Shown here: in pieces, positions 54,885 to 64,000 of the stretch
Numbering within the stretch: position 1 is the first letter of the stretch
How the letters are laid out: every line of letters starts with the position of its first letter
NCBI RefSeq assembly: GCF_007197995.1
Contig: NZ_VKKH01000004.1
Coordinates: 496,001 to 560,000 of the forward strand
Direction of reading: 5' to 3'
Length of the DNA: 64,000 nt
DNA from: Aliiglaciecola sp. M165
GTDB lineage: Bacteria; Pseudomonadota; Gammaproteobacteria; Enterobacterales; Alteromonadaceae
Notes under the pieces: model-generated
What the model saw: only the letters and a program-made list of their open reading frames with translations
The model's database searches: none
What the model was told of the DNA's origin: nothing
Program-made: the position numbers and the translations under genes

Positions 54885-55193
54885 CTATTGTAACGGCAAA
54901 AGCCCTTCGACGTTGCTTAATTTTGCCAAATTAATTAAACCTGTTGGGACCTCTTTTAAACTAATATCAACCTGAGCATCCTGACATTCTTTCGCCAAAT
55001 GCATCAACCAAGCAAGTCCGGCCGTATCGACATTTAGAACACCTTGCATGTCTATTTGTAACGAAAGTCCTTGTTTTTTCAATTCGTTCACTGCAAGTGA
55101 TTGGTCGGGCCAACAGTCCATAACGGTTTTACGGTTCAAGTTTCCGGTAATCTTAAATCGACCATCAGCTTGCTTGGTGACAGTTGCTTCCAT
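54885..55193 (-). CDS. mlaB: Phospholipid-transport STAS protein MlaB
   Basis: A 102-residue STAS-domain protein (LQIDMQGVLNVDTAGLAWLMHLAKEC, then VDISLKEVPTGLINLAKL). MlaB is the cytoplasmic regulator that binds the MlaF ATPase. The conserved Thr in VDTAGLAWL, a site of interest in STAS proteins, is present. It follows mlaC by 5 bp. Confidence 0.9.
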   Translation of the reverse strand: MEATVTKQADGRFKITGNLNRKTVMDCWPDQSLAVNELKKQGLSLQIDMQGVLNVDTAGLAWLMHLAKECQDAQVDISLKEVPTGLINLAKLSNVEGLLPLQ

Positions 55194-55198
55194 GTGAA

Positions 55199-55855
55199 TT
55201 AGGTATCCGCTTGTTCTTTTTCGATAACGATAGGTTTGCTGATTTTGTCTTTCATCAAATCAATCACCACGTCGATCCCTTGCTGACGCAAAATCGACTC
55301 GAACTCACTTTGCTTGCTCGATAGCATACTAATTCCTTCAGCAACCATATCGTAAGCTTTCCATTGATTCGTCTTGCGATCTTTACGAACTTTAAACGCG
55401 ATTTTAATATCAGGGCGATCATCGTCTTTTACCAATGCGCGCACCGTGACGTTTCGATCGTCTTCAAAATCTGAAGCGGGTTCAAATTCAACGGTTTGAT
55501 CGTCGTAATAGCCCATTGCTACCGCATAAGTAGTGACTAGGTACTCACGGAAGACCATCACGAATTCTTGTAGCTTTTCTTTTTCAGTTTTTCTGACATA
55601 TTTGCCTAAAACCTTAAAGGCAGAAAACTTGTAATCAACATAGGGAAGCAATTCTTCTTTCATAATGGTGCGAAGTACCTCTGGATCTGCTTCGATGTTG
55701 GCCTTTTCGTTTTTAATGCGCTCAAAAGTGACTGATGCCACCCCTTGAACCATAGCATAGGGGTCTTCCTTGTCTATCTCCTGTGCTTGCGTCGCTGACA
55801 TCCCTAGTGTTAGAAATAACACTGCAGTGATGTTGGCAAATAATTTGATTTTCAT
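55199..55855 (-). CDS. mlaC: Periplasmic phospholipid carrier MlaC
   Basis: A 218-residue protein with a signal peptide (MKIKLFANITAVLFLTLGMSATQA) and the MlaC/Ttg2D fold: KEELLPYVDYKFSAFKVLGKYVRK, then YLVTTYAVAMGYYDDQ and KAYDMVAEGISMLSSKQSEFESIL. It carries phospholipid between the outer-membrane MlaA-porin complex and the inner-membrane MlaFEDB. mlaA is not in the window. Confidence 0.95.
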   Translation of the reverse strand: MKIKLFANITAVLFLTLGMSATQAQEIDKEDPYAMVQGVASVTFERIKNEKANIEADPEVLRTIMKEELLPYVDYKFSAFKVLGKYVRKTEKEKLQEFVMVFREYLVTTYAVAMGYYDDQTVEFEPASDFEDDRNVTVRALVKDDDRPDIKIAFKVRKDRKTNQWKAYDMVAEGISMLSSKQSEFESILRQQGIDVVIDLMKDKISKPIVIEKEQADT

Positions 55856-55881
55856 AATTTTTCCTAACGCTTTATGACAGC

Positions 55882-56349
55882 TTATTCGCTGTCTCTACTA
55901 AATAAAAATTGACCAATTAAATCTTCTAGCACTAATGCAGATTTTGTATCCGCTATATAGTCGCCATCAGCGAGATTCTCGATATCATCGATTGAAAAGC
56001 CAGGTTGTAAACCAACATACTGCTCCCCCAACAATCCAGAAGTTAAAATCGACACTGAACTGGTTTCAGGAAACTCAATGTATTGCTTTGAAATGCTCAA
56101 TGTAACAACCGGCGTGAAATCTTCAGGGTCCAAGTGAATATTCTCCACCCGACCAATGGTAACCCCACCAACTTTTACCGACGAACGTACTTTCAGACCG
56201 CCGATATTATCGAACTTTGCATACAGATTATAAGTTTCTCCGTTACCCACAGAACCTTGATTAGCGACATTCATCGCCAACATCAGCGTTGCGGCGATTG
56301 CTAAAGCTACAAACAGTCCAACTAATATTTCGGTTTTCCTTGATGTCAT
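55882..56349 (-). CDS. mlaD: MCE-domain phospholipid transporter subunit MlaD
   Basis: A 155-residue MCE protein: one N-terminal helix (TEILVGLFVALAIAATLMLAM) and an MCE domain (YNLYAKFDNIGGLKVRSSVKVGGVTIGRVENIHL) with the central-pore loop SGLLGEQYVGLQPGF. It forms the hexameric ring of the MlaFEDB complex. The ATG at 56349 has GAGTGAGGATAC upstream; the in-frame ATG at 56373 would overlap mlaE and adds eight unlikely residues. Confidence 0.94.
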   Translation of the reverse strand: MTSRKTEILVGLFVALAIAATLMLAMNVANQGSVGNGETYNLYAKFDNIGGLKVRSSVKVGGVTIGRVENIHLDPEDFTPVVTLSISKQYIEFPETSSVSILTSGLLGEQYVGLQPGFSIDDIENLADGDYIADTKSALVLEDLIGQFLFSRDSE

Positions 56350-56359
56350 GCCTGTATCC

Positions 56360-57136
56360 TCACTCAATTCCAAACATTATTGCGGTTAAAACAAAATCCA
56401 GCCCCAACACGGCGAGTGACGAATACACTACGGTTTGTGTGGTTGCTGCGCTGATCCCTTCTGATGTCGGGATCGAATCATATCCTTTAAAAATGGCTAT
56501 CCAAGTGACAACAAAAGCAAACACAACACTTTTAATGACACCATTCATGACATCTTCGTTCCATTCGACGGTTGATTGCATGATTGACCAATAACTGCCA
56601 GCGTCAACGCCTAACCATTCCACGCCAACCAAATGCCCACCTAAAATGCCTATTGCGCTAAAAATAACGGTGAGCATCGGCATTGAAATAATCCCAGCCC
56701 AAAACCTTGGAGCGATGATACGTCTGAGCGGATCAACCGCCATCATTTCCAAACTACTAAGTTGTTCAGTGGCTTTCATTAAGCCTATCTCTGCGGTCAA
56801 CGCTGAACCAGCTCTACCAGCAAACAGCAGGGCAGTGACAACCGGACCAAGTTCACGAAGAATAGAAAGCGCCACCATCGGCCCTAAGCTTCCTTCAGCG
56901 CCATAGTCGACTAGTATCGTATAGCCTTGTAACGCCATAACCATGCCGATAAACAACCCTGACACCATGATAATGGACAAAGATTGCACACCAACCACGT
57001 ACATTTGACGGATGGTTAGTGGAATATTTTTTAGTTGCGGTACGGCAATCAATGCGCCATACAGCACGTAGCTTGCTCTGCCTACCGCAGCAAATCTGTC
57101 TAGTGTTGCTCTTCCTAGATTCGCTAACCAATCCAT
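56360..57136 (-). CDS. mlaE: Phospholipid transporter permease MlaE
   Basis: A 258-residue permease of about five or six helices, of the MlaE/YrbE family, with [50 protein letters not shown] and [20 protein letters not shown] as the family core. It forms the membrane part of MlaFEDB. It overlaps mlaF by one base (TAATG). An older start in another frame is a shadow. Confidence 0.95.
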   Translation of the reverse strand: MDWLANLGRATLDRFAAVGRASYVLYGALIAVPQLKNIPLTIRQMYVVGVQSLSIIMVSGLFIGMVMALQGYTILVDYGAEGSLGPMVALSILRELGPVVTALLFAGRAGSALTAEIGLMKATEQLSSLEMMAVDPLRRIIAPRFWAGIISMPMLTVIFSAIGILGGHLVGVEWLGVDAGSYWSIMQSTVEWNEDVMNGVIKSVVFAFVVTWIAIFKGYDSIPTSEGISAATTQTVVYSSLAVLGLDFVLTAIMFGIE

Positions 57137-57933
57137 TAGCTCGCTCCCATAAATTCATTCTCTAACGATGTCGCCGGATAATGGAAAGGTACTGGACCGT
57201 CAGCTTCACCATTTAAAAACTGTTGAACCAAAGACGAGTCACTTTGGCGAATCTCTTCTGGTGTGCCGGAACCAATAATTTTTTTCTCCGCCAGAATATA
57301 GACATAATCGGCGATGCTCATAACCTCTGTGACATCATGAGTCACTACAACGCTAGTCAGATTTAGGGCGTTGTTTAATTCTTTGATGAGCTTTACCAAA
57401 ACTCCCATTGAAATCGGATCTTGGCCGGCGAAAGGTTCGTCGTACATAATCAATTCTGGATCCAATGCAATTGAACGGGCCAGCGCAGCTCTGCGGGCCA
57501 TGCCTCCAGACAACTCACTCGGCATTAAGTAAGCAGCACCACGCAGTCCAACCGCTTGTAATTTCAACAACACGATAGTTTTTATTAGCGATTCAGGCAG
57601 TTTTGTATGCTCGCGTAACGGATACGCAATGTTGTCGAAGACGCTTAGTTCGGTAAATAAAGCACCACTTTGAAACAACATGCTCATTTGGCGACGAACT
57701 TTAAACAAACGGTTTCTGGTCATGCCGGGAATAGATTCACCACGAAATTTGATGTCACCTTGAGCGGGTCGAAGTTGACCACCAATTAATTTTAAAAGTG
57801 TGGTTTTACCGATCCCACTTGGGCCCATGATCGCCGTTGTCTTTCCCTGCGGAATTTGTAAACTAATGTTGTCGTAAATGACACGTTCACCCCGTTTAAA
57901 GGTCAAACTCTCTATTTCAATCAAATTTTTCAC
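57136..57933 (-). CDS. mlaF: Phospholipid transporter ATPase MlaF
   Basis: A 265-residue ABC ATPase. Walker A is [15 protein letters not shown], the signature is [16 protein letters not shown], Walker B is [13 protein letters not shown], and the switch His is in [12 protein letters not shown]. It powers retrograde or anterograde phospholipid movement through MlaFEDB. It is the first gene of the mla operon and is divergent from yrbG across a 265-bp gap. Confidence 0.96.
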   Translation of the reverse strand: MKNLIEIESLTFKRGERVIYDNISLQIPQGKTTAIMGPSGIGKTTLLKLIGGQLRPAQGDIKFRGESIPGMTRNRLFKVRRQMSMLFQSGALFTELSVFDNIAYPLREHTKLPESLIKTIVLLKLQAVGLRGAAYLMPSELSGGMARRAALARSIALDPELIMYDEPFAGQDPISMGVLVKLIKELNNALNLTSVVVTHDVTEVMSIADYVYILAEKKIIGSGTPEEIRQSDSSLVQQFLNGEADGPVPFHYPATSLENEFMGAS

Positions 57934-58198
57934 TTAAAACTCCGAGTCACCTTGAGGATAAGACACGCCAACATTCGTTTATATTTCACACGGCCCCACT
58001 ATCTGCGGTCATTCTATAACTTTTCAAGCCTAATTCACAAAAACTAAAGGTAACAAAATCTGAAATACAAAATCGTAACTTTTTGTAGCTTGATTTTGAC
58101 AAAAATGATCACAATATTTATGTATTATGATTGGCCGATTAGGAATTACCTGTGTATTTTGCGATAATCATAACATTGTTTTTAGATGAATTAGCTCA
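57934..58198. promoter_or_regulatory. Divergent mlaF/yrbG promoter region
   Basis: This AT-rich gap should hold divergent promoters. On the plus strand a perfect -35 TTGACA (58096-58101) precedes TATGTA at 17 bp or a better TATTAT at 21 bp; the spacing makes the assignment weak. No repeat or RNA gene was noticed. Confidence 0.35.
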
Positions 58199-59155
58199 GT
58201 GATAATAGAAGCGCTTATATTTATTGCCGGTTTGGTTGCACTCAGTTGGAGCGCCGATCGATTCGTTTTTGGTGCATCGGCATTGGCCAATAGCCTCGGT
58301 ATATCTCCTATGGTCATTGGCCTAACCATTGTTGCAATGGGCTCATCAGCGCCTGAAATTGTCGTGTCTGCGACCGCATCAATGAATAACAACCCCAACA
58401 CTGCTGTAGGCAATGCTATTGGTTCGAATATTACCAATGTTGCCTTAGTCCTGGGTCTCACGGCTTTACTTAAACCGCTTATGGTTTCCAGCTCTACCAT
58501 TCGCAGAGAAATGCCTGTGTTAATGGCTGTAACTCTACTGGCAGTTTATTTTCTGTCGGATAGACATTTAACTCACGTCGAAGGCATCGTTCTGATTATT
58601 CTATTTTTTGTCAGTATAGGAGGCCTAACACTCATCTCCTTAAAAGCCGACAAGGGTGACCCTCTACAAGCCGAGACCGAAGAAGAACTCCCTAAAAATG
58701 TGCCTACCTCCAGAGCAGTGGTTTGGGTGCTAGTCGGTTTGATAATGTTGCCGGTCAGTGCTCACTTTATGGTTGACTCTGCGGTAGAAATAGCCCGCTT
58801 TTTTGGAATGAGTGAGCTTGTTATTGGATTAACTATCATCGCATTAGGTACGAGTCTTCCTGAACTTGCGGCGAGTATTGCCGGCGTGCTTAAAGGTGAA
58901 GATGATTTAGCCTTAGGAAATATCATAGGCTCAAATATTTTTAATTTGTTGGCAGTATTGGCGATGCCAGGCCTTATTGCACCAGGACTCATTGACGAAA
59001 ATGTAGCGACTCGGGACATTTTTGCAATGCTTCTGGTCACAGGTTTGCTTATTGCCTTTAGTTTTAATTTGCGCGGTACCCGACGCATCAATCGTTGGGA
59101 AGGTGGCACGCTGGTAGCTTGCTATCTAATCTACTGTTATTACTTACTAGCCTGA
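58199..59155 (+). CDS. yrbG: Calcium/sodium antiporter family protein YrbG
   Basis: A 318-residue CaCA-family exchanger with two inverted halves of about five helices. Each has the alpha-repeat signature: GLTIVAMGSSAPEIVVSATASM and GLTIIALGTSLPELAASIAGVL, with the ion-binding Glu, followed by NAIGSNITNVALVLG and NIIGSNIFNLLAVLA. It is thought to exchange Na+ or H+ for Ca2+. The start is a GTG at 58199. The gene precedes kdsD by 13 bp, as in E. coli. Confidence 0.94.
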   Translation: MIIEALIFIAGLVALSWSADRFVFGASALANSLGISPMVIGLTIVAMGSSAPEIVVSATASMNNNPNTAVGNAIGSNITNVALVLGLTALLKPLMVSSSTIRREMPVLMAVTLLAVYFLSDRHLTHVEGIVLIILFFVSIGGLTLISLKADKGDPLQAETEEELPKNVPTSRAVVWVLVGLIMLPVSAHFMVDSAVEIARFFGMSELVIGLTIIALGTSLPELAASIAGVLKGEDDLALGNIIGSNIFNLLAVLAMPGLIAPGLIDENVATRDIFAMLLVTGLLIAFSFNLRGTRRINRWEGGTLVACYLIYCYYLLA

Positions 59156-59168
59156 AGAAAGAGAAAAA

Positions 59169-60137
59169 ATGTCTTCTCAATACAGACAATCTGCACTTCG
59201 AGTGCTGGAAATTGAATCTGAAGCGATAAAACAACTTGATCAGTATATCGACGAGCATTTCGATCGCGCTTGTCAATTACTCCGTGATTGCACTGGCAAA
59301 GTCGTGGTTAGCGGCATGGGCAAATCTGGTCATATTGGCAATAAAATCGCAGCAACTCTATCAAGCACAGGAACACCAGCATTTTTTATGCATCCAGGCG
59401 AAGCAAATCATGGTGATTTGGGCATGTTAACTGAACAAGATGTATTGCTAGCCATTTCTAATTCAGGCGAAACCGCTGAATTGCTAAATTTGCTTCCGGT
59501 GATCAAGCGATTATCTATTCCGATTGTTGCCATGACAAACAATCGCCATTGCACCTTGGCTAAACATGCCGATGTTGTTGTCTGCATTAAAGTTGAAAAA
59601 GAGGCGTGCTCTTTAGGGCTTGCACCGACTGCCAGCACCACGGCAACGTTAGCAATGGGCGACGCGCTAGCCATCGCGTTGCTGGATGCGAGTGGATTTA
59701 GTTCTGCAGATTTTGCCCTTTCACATCCGGGCGGAAGTCTCGGTAGACGACTTCTGTTAACAGTAGCGGATGTCATGTATACCGGAGATGAACTGCCGCT
59801 GGTTGATGAACATGAGACTATCAGCAATGCGCTAATAGAAATTTCACGAAAAGGTCTTGGTATGACCGGGGTTGTAGACAAAAACCAAAAGTTAGTGGGT
59901 ATTTTTACGGACGGAGACCTCAGACGAATATTGGATGATCGTCTCGATATTCATCGAACTTCAGTTAATCATGTCATGACACCTGGAAGTGTTACGGGAA
60001 ATGCAGAAATGCTTGCGGTCGAAAACTTAAACTTAATGGAAAAACATAAAATTAATTCGATGATAATCGTAGACAAAAACACCGTTCCAGTTGGAGCACT
60101 CAATATGCACATGTTACTTAGAGCCGGAGTCGTTTAA
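59169..60137 (+). CDS. kdsD: D-arabinose 5-phosphate isomerase KdsD
   Basis: A 322-residue enzyme that converts ribulose 5-phosphate to arabinose 5-phosphate for Kdo. The SIS domain (residues about 35-180: VVVSGMGKSGHIGNKIAATLSSTGTPAFFMHPGEANHGDLGM) is followed by two CBS domains (VADVMYTGDELPLVDEH, VVDKNQKLVGIFTDGDLRR, VNHVMTPGS). It starts the LPS-precursor run and overlaps kdsC by one base (TAATG). Confidence 0.96.
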   Translation: MSSQYRQSALRVLEIESEAIKQLDQYIDEHFDRACQLLRDCTGKVVVSGMGKSGHIGNKIAATLSSTGTPAFFMHPGEANHGDLGMLTEQDVLLAISNSGETAELLNLLPVIKRLSIPIVAMTNNRHCTLAKHADVVVCIKVEKEACSLGLAPTASTTATLAMGDALAIALLDASGFSSADFALSHPGGSLGRRLLLTVADVMYTGDELPLVDEHETISNALIEISRKGLGMTGVVDKNQKLVGIFTDGDLRRILDDRLDIHRTSVNHVMTPGSVTGNAEMLAVENLNLMEKHKINSMIIVDKNTVPVGALNMHMLLRAGVV

Positions 60138-60691
60138 TGTCGTTAATTGACACGCTATATGGTCCTGTCACCAATAACTTGCTGTACAAGTTAGGTAAAA
60201 TCAAACTACTGGTTTGTGATGTTGACGGCGTTTTTTCTAACGGTAACATTTTCATGGGTAATAACGGTGAAGAGCTAAAAGCCTTTAACACGCTTGATGG
60301 TTATGGCGTAAAAGCGTTATTAAGTATCGGTATTGATGTCGCAGTAGTGACCGGTAGGCAGTCGCAGATTGTCGAAGATAGGATGACAGCATTAGGTGTA
60401 ACCTTGATTATTCAAGGTGAGGAAAACAAGCGCTCTGCCGTGCAAAAACTAAAAGAACATCTAAATCTGAAAAAGGAAAACATCGCTGCGATCGGTGACG
60501 ATGTGCCAGATTTAGCGATGTTCGAAGAGGCGAATGTTGGAATTAGTGTGCCAAACGGCCATCCGACAGTGCGCCAACGGTCCGAGTATGTCACCCAGAC
60601 TTATGGCGGCGCTGGTGCTGTGAGAGAAGTTTGTGATTTGATTTTGTTTTCCAAAAATAAGCTCAATCAATCTTTTGGTAGCAGCATATGA
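60137..60691 (+). CDS. kdsC: 3-deoxy-D-manno-octulosonate 8-phosphate phosphatase KdsC
   Basis: A 184-residue cap-less HAD phosphatase that removes the phosphate from Kdo-8-P. Motif I is LLVCDVDGVFSNG (Asp28, Asp30), motif II lies in VAVVTGRQS, and motif IV is GDDVPDLAMFEEANVGI. The length matches E. coli KdsC (188). It overlaps lptC by 4 bp (ATGA). Confidence 0.96.
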   Translation: MSLIDTLYGPVTNNLLYKLGKIKLLVCDVDGVFSNGNIFMGNNGEELKAFNTLDGYGVKALLSIGIDVAVVTGRQSQIVEDRMTALGVTLIIQGEENKRSAVQKLKEHLNLKKENIAAIGDDVPDLAMFEEANVGISVPNGHPTVRQRSEYVTQTYGGAGAVREVCDLILFSKNKLNQSFGSSI

Positions 60692-61248
60692 ACCGAATCA
60701 CCATCAGTATTGGCGCACTATTTTTGTTGGTACTGCTGGTATATCTGCCGGGTTGGATGACCACAACTCCTGAGCTAAAAGAACAAGACGCCGATCAATT
60801 GTGGCGCCCTAATTATCAAGCGCGCAACATGCGTAGCACCTTATACGATGAAAATGGTGAGATAAATCACCAGGTTTTTGCATTGAAGATGGAACATTAC
60901 CAGTTACTTGGGTTCACAGTATTTAGTCAGCCTCGGTATACCATCTATGTGTCGAATGACGATAATCCTTGGCATGTTGAAGCGACAGAGGGCACACTAT
61001 ACGAAAATAATCGAATTCAACTAGAAACAGACGTCGAAATTCGAAGTTTAGATGAAAGTGGCTTTGTGCAGACCATTCGCACACAGTTTTTAGAAATAAA
61101 TCTGGTTGATAAAACAATGGTTTCTGATCAGCCAGTAGAAATAAATGGCAAAGATTTTGTGGTGATGAGCAACGGCTTTACTGCAAATTTAACTACCCAA
61201 ATATATGAGTTAAAAGACCATGTTCAAACACAATATGCTCCGCGTTAG
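60688..61248 (+). CDS. lptC: LPS export protein LptC
   Basis: A 186-residue protein with one N-terminal anchor (ISIGALFLLVLLVYLPGW) and a periplasmic beta-jellyroll domain (YQARNMRSTLYDENGEINHQVFA, VEATEGTLYENNRIQL, VSDQPVEINGKDFVV). It joins the LptB2FG extractor with LptA. The 3' end overlaps lptA by 29 bp. Confidence 0.94.
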   Translation: MNRITISIGALFLLVLLVYLPGWMTTTPELKEQDADQLWRPNYQARNMRSTLYDENGEINHQVFALKMEHYQLLGFTVFSQPRYTIYVSNDDNPWHVEATEGTLYENNRIQLETDVEIRSLDESGFVQTIRTQFLEINLVDKTMVSDQPVEINGKDFVVMSNGFTANLTTQIYELKDHVQTQYAPR

Positions 61249-61792
61249 CTTACTCCTAATTGCCTCGGTGCTCGGGACAAATAGTTATGCTGGAGAAGAT
61301 GACTTCGGCTTACCAATTAAAGTCGACTCTAAGTCAAATTTCTTTGATGGCAAAACGAAAACATCTATTTTTCGTAGAGATGTTCGCATTACCCAAGGCA
61401 CGCTGGAAATTCTCGCCGACGAGGTAGAAGTCATTGCTGGGTTAGGAGAAGGAAAAGAAGTGTTCATTGCCCGCGGTGAACCGGCCAAATACAGCCAAGT
61501 GCTTGATGATGGAAGTAACGTAAGTGCAGCTGCAAATGAGATTAAGTACGAGGTCAACAACCGCACATTGACCCTTACCGGTGCGGCAGAATTAAACCAA
61601 GATAGCAGTTTGGTCAAAGGCGAATCGATTCTGTTTAACATGGAATTGGAACAATTAATCGCCCAAGGCAGTGAATCGGAAGAAGGTGGCGTCACCGCAA
61701 TTTTCCAACCCGACAGCTTACGTAAACGACAAGATGAGTCGGAAAAGCCGACCAATAAAGAAAAAGAACAAAAAGAGGACGACCAACCTTAA
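61220..61792 (+). CDS. lptA: Periplasmic LPS bridge protein LptA
   Basis: A 190-residue periplasmic protein with a signal peptide ([19 protein letters not shown]) and an OstA-like jellyroll ([47 protein letters not shown]-type strands), with a charged C-terminal tail ([16 protein letters not shown]). It bridges LPS between LptC and LptD. A start at 61235 (second Met) would give a shorter signal. It overlaps lptB by one base. Confidence 0.93.
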   Translation: MFKHNMLRVSLLLIASVLGTNSYAGEDDFGLPIKVDSKSNFFDGKTKTSIFRRDVRITQGTLEILADEVEVIAGLGEGKEVFIARGEPAKYSQVLDDGSNVSAAANEIKYEVNNRTLTLTGAAELNQDSSLVKGESILFNMELEQLIAQGSESEEGGVTAIFQPDSLRKRQDESEKPTNKEKEQKEDDQP

Positions 61793-62517
61793 TGGCAACG
61801 CTTAAAGCAGCTAATCTGGCAAAGTCATACAAATCAAGACAAGTAGTTAGAGACGTGAGTCTTGAAGTTTCTACAGGGCAAATTGTTGGTTTGCTCGGTC
61901 CAAATGGGGCAGGCAAAACCACAACGTTTTATATGATTGTCGGTATTGTTCCTTTAGACAAAGGCGAAATATTCATTGATCAGACTGAATTAACCTTGGA
62001 ACCCATGCATGTTCGAGCAAGGAAAGGTATTGGCTATCTTCCGCAAGAATCGTCTATTTTTAGGAAGTTAACTGTCTACCAAAATATAATGGCTATTTTG
62101 CAGACGCGTAAAGAGCTCAACGCGGCGGAGCGAGAAGAGCAGGCAGACGCCTTGCTCGACGAATTTAATATTAACCACATTAGAAACAGCCAAGGGATGA
62201 GTTTATCCGGTGGCGAGCGGCGCCGAGTAGAAATTGCTCGTGCGTTGGCCGCTGATCCAGAATTTATTTTGCTCGATGAACCTTTTGCCGGGGTTGATCC
62301 AATCTCTGTGAATGATATAAAAAAAATAATTCAGCATTTAAGAGATCGTGGAATTGGCGTGTTGATAACTGACCACAATGTACGAGAAACACTGGATGTA
62401 TGCGAAAAAGCTTATATTGTGAGCCACGGTGAACTTATCGCTTCGGGCAGTGCAGAAGAAGTTTTAAATAATCAACAAGTGAGAGATGTATACCTTGGTG
62501 AGCAATTCAAGCTATAG
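61792..62517 (+). CDS. lptB: LPS export ABC ATPase LptB
   Basis: A 241-residue ABC ATPase. Walker A is [15 protein letters not shown], the Q-loop is YLPQESSIF, the signature is [16 protein letters not shown], Walker B is [13 protein letters not shown], and the switch His is in [11 protein letters not shown]. It powers LPS extraction with LptFG, which are not in the window. It precedes rpoN by 59 bp, the universal arrangement in this group. Confidence 0.97.
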   Translation: MATLKAANLAKSYKSRQVVRDVSLEVSTGQIVGLLGPNGAGKTTTFYMIVGIVPLDKGEIFIDQTELTLEPMHVRARKGIGYLPQESSIFRKLTVYQNIMAILQTRKELNAAEREEQADALLDEFNINHIRNSQGMSLSGGERRRVEIARALAADPEFILLDEPFAGVDPISVNDIKKIIQHLRDRGIGVLITDHNVRETLDVCEKAYIVSHGELIASGSAEEVLNNQQVRDVYLGEQFKL

Positions 62518-62576
62518 TAAAGGTATTGAAACTTAAACCCGTTATCTGTCTAACAGAGTAAGAAAACAAATTATAA

Positions 62577-64000
62577 ATGAAGCCCTCGTTACAACTTAAA
62601 TTTAGCCAACAACTTACCATGACGCCGCAGTTGCAACAGGCAATCCGGCTGTTGCAGTTGTCTACGCTGGACTTACAACAAGAAATTCAAGAAGCCCTGG
62701 ATTCTAATCCACTTTTGGAAGTAGAAGAACTATCAGAAGGTCCTTCGGGCGATGCTGCGTTGTCCGATTCCAATGACAAACTGACAGAAGAAGCGGTAAC
62801 CGCTTCTGACAGCCTAGATACCAATGAAGCGCTAGAAAAAGGCGATCTACCAGAAGATCTGCCCATTGATAGCACTTGGGACGAGTACATTAGTGCATCA
62901 TCTGCTCCTGCACCTATGAGTTCAGGCGGAGGCGACGACGACCAAATATTTCAAGGTGAAACCAGCGAAAATATTCAAGACCATTTACTATGGCAAATGC
63001 GCCTTACACATTTTTCAGATACCGACATTGCCATTGCAATCGCTATTATCGATTCCATCGATGAGTCAGGTTACTTAACCATCAGTACGGAAGATGTGCT
63101 AAATAGTCTCGATAATGAAGAAATTGAGTTGGACGAAGTGGAATGTGTACTCAAGCGCATTCAAATGTTTGACCCAATCGGATCAGGTTCCAGAACACCT
63201 CAGGAATGTCTGCTAATTCAACTCAATCAGTTCGACAGCAGTACCCCTTGGATTAATGAAGCTAAACTTCTCATTGGCGACTACGCAGATTTACTTGGCA
63301 GTAAAGATTATCGAACCTTGATGCGTAAAACACGTTTGAAAGAAGACGAATTGCGCGAGGCTATGCGTCTTTTGCAAACGCTCAATCCTCGCCCAGGTAG
63401 CGCACTGCTGATAGGCGAGCCAGAATACGTCATTCCAGATGTTTCAGTGATGAAAAAGAACGGCCGTTGGCAAGTGGAGTTAAATCCGGATAGTCTGCCT
63501 AAGCTTAATGTGAATCAGCAATACGCGGCTATGAGTCGAAACGCTAAAAACACCAACGACAGCCAGTTCATTCGCTCTCATATGCAAGAAGCGAAGTGGT
63601 TTATCAAGAGTTTGGAAAGCCGAAACGACACTCTACTCAAAGTGGCAAATTGTATCGTCCAGCAACAAATTGGTTTCTTTGAACATGGTCCAGAAATGAT
63701 GAAACCTATGGTGCTTAACGACGTAGCTGAAATGGTCGATATGCATGAATCAACGATATCTCGTGTCACAACTCAGAAATACATGCACACGCCTCGCGGG
63801 ATTTTTGAACTCAAATATTTCTTCTCTAGCCATGTAGCCACTGATTCTGGCGGAGAATGCTCTTCTACAGCAATTCGAGCTCTGATTAAAAAGCTTGTTG
63901 CTGCAGAATTACCAACTAAACCTCTTAGTGATAGCAAGATTGCTGAGCTGCTGGCAGACCAAGGCATAAAGGTTGCCCGCCGCACCATAGCAAAATACCG
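62577..64000 (+). CDS. rpoN: RNA polymerase sigma-54 factor, 3' end cut by window
   Basis: An open frame from the ATG at 62577 runs to the window end, about 474 codons, and nearly the whole gene is present (E. coli RpoN: 477). Region I is Gln-rich ([41 protein letters not shown]), region II is acidic (DEYISASS...GGGDDDQIF), followed by the core-binding part and the helix-turn-helix ([31 protein letters not shown]). The last visible residues are ARRTIAKYR, the RpoN box that reads the -24 element. It follows lptB, in the usual order. Confidence 0.97.
   Translation, partial: MKPSLQLKFSQQLTMTPQLQQAIRLLQLSTLDLQQEIQEALDSNPLLEVEELSEGPSGDAALSDSNDKLTEEAVTASDSLDTNEALEKGDLPEDLPIDSTWDEYISASSAPAPMSSGGGDDDQIFQGETSENIQDHLLWQMRLTHFSDTDIAIAIAIIDSIDESGYLTISTEDVLNSLDNEEIELDEVECVLKRIQMFDPIGSGSRTPQECLLIQLNQFDSSTPWINEAKLLIGDYADLLGSKDYRTLMRKTRLKEDELREAMRLLQTLNPRPGSALLIGEPEYVIPDVSVMKKNGRWQVELNPDSLPKLNVNQQYAAMSRNAKNTNDSQFIRSHMQEAKWFIKSLESRNDTLLKVANCIVQQQIGFFEHGPEMMKPMVLNDVAEMVDMHESTISRVTTQKYMHTPRGIFELKYFFSSHVATDSGGECSSTAIRALIKKLVAAELPTKPLSDSKIAELLADQGIKVARRTIAKY

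Overview
The window looks like chromosomal DNA of a marine gammaproteobacterium, most likely of the order Alteromonadales (Alteromonas/Glaciecola/Aliiglaciecola-like). This is inferred from protein style and from gene order: murB-birA-coaX-tRNAs-tuf, mlaFEDCB-ibaG-murA divergent from yrbG-kdsD-kdsC-lptC-lptA-lptB-rpoN, zapE/zapG next to degQ-degS, and an acs-crbR-crbS acetate cluster. I see no phage, transposase, integrase or CRISPR array. Almost all the DNA is coding, with many ATGA or TAATG start/stop overlaps.

Layout. 1-1709: 3' part of an FG-GAP/VCBS-like repeat protein. 1896-6104 (minus): RND pump gene followed by its membrane-fusion partner. 6286-9460 (minus): LURP-one-like protein and DUF885 lipoprotein, then a DnaQ-like exonuclease. 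9463-20616: acetate module with a CNBD-CBS-DUF294 protein, a two-subunit VC_2705-type Na+/solute symporter, the CrbS-type sensor kinase fused to a transporter domain, a DUF1624 membrane protein, the CrbR-type regulator and acetyl-CoA synthetase. 20819-25329: DcaP-like porin, diguanylate cyclase with a divergent GGDEF motif coupled to a thioesterase, DUF1835 and DUF1456 proteins. 25330-25669: repeat-rich non-coding DNA. 25670-27384: tuf and four tRNA genes with a stable-RNA-type promoter. 27498-30158: coaX, birA, murB.

30287-43972 (minus) is an exopolysaccharide or capsule locus: Wzx-like flippase, Wzy-like polymerase, two GT4 glycosyltransferases, PglC-like phosphoglycosyltransferase, PglD/PglE/PglF-like enzymes that suggest a UDP-diacetylbacillosamine-type sugar, an outer-membrane beta-barrel, a short non-lipidated export protein, a Wzc-like protein whose P-loop is destroyed, and a PEP-CTERM-like surface protein.

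44106-53236: oligopeptidase B-like lipoprotein, YebC/YeeN regulator, ZapE, ZapG, DegQ, DegS and a serine hydrolase. 53329-64000: murA, ibaG and the Mla phospholipid-transport operon, then divergently yrbG, the Kdo/LPS-export genes and rpoN, which is cut by the window end just inside its RpoN box.

The most interesting signals are: (1) a 17-bp motif TACGACNNNNGTCTYAT found once upstream of crbS and twice, in opposite orientations, upstream of acs, a strong candidate for the CrbR operator; (2) an array of alternating TACCAA/TTGGTA half-sites exactly 10 bp apart upstream of the symporter operon; (3) the unusual polysaccharide export set (pseudokinase Wzc, short OPX protein, beta-barrel); and (4) tandem 22-bp repeats at what appears to be a break in the usual tuf-secE gene order.
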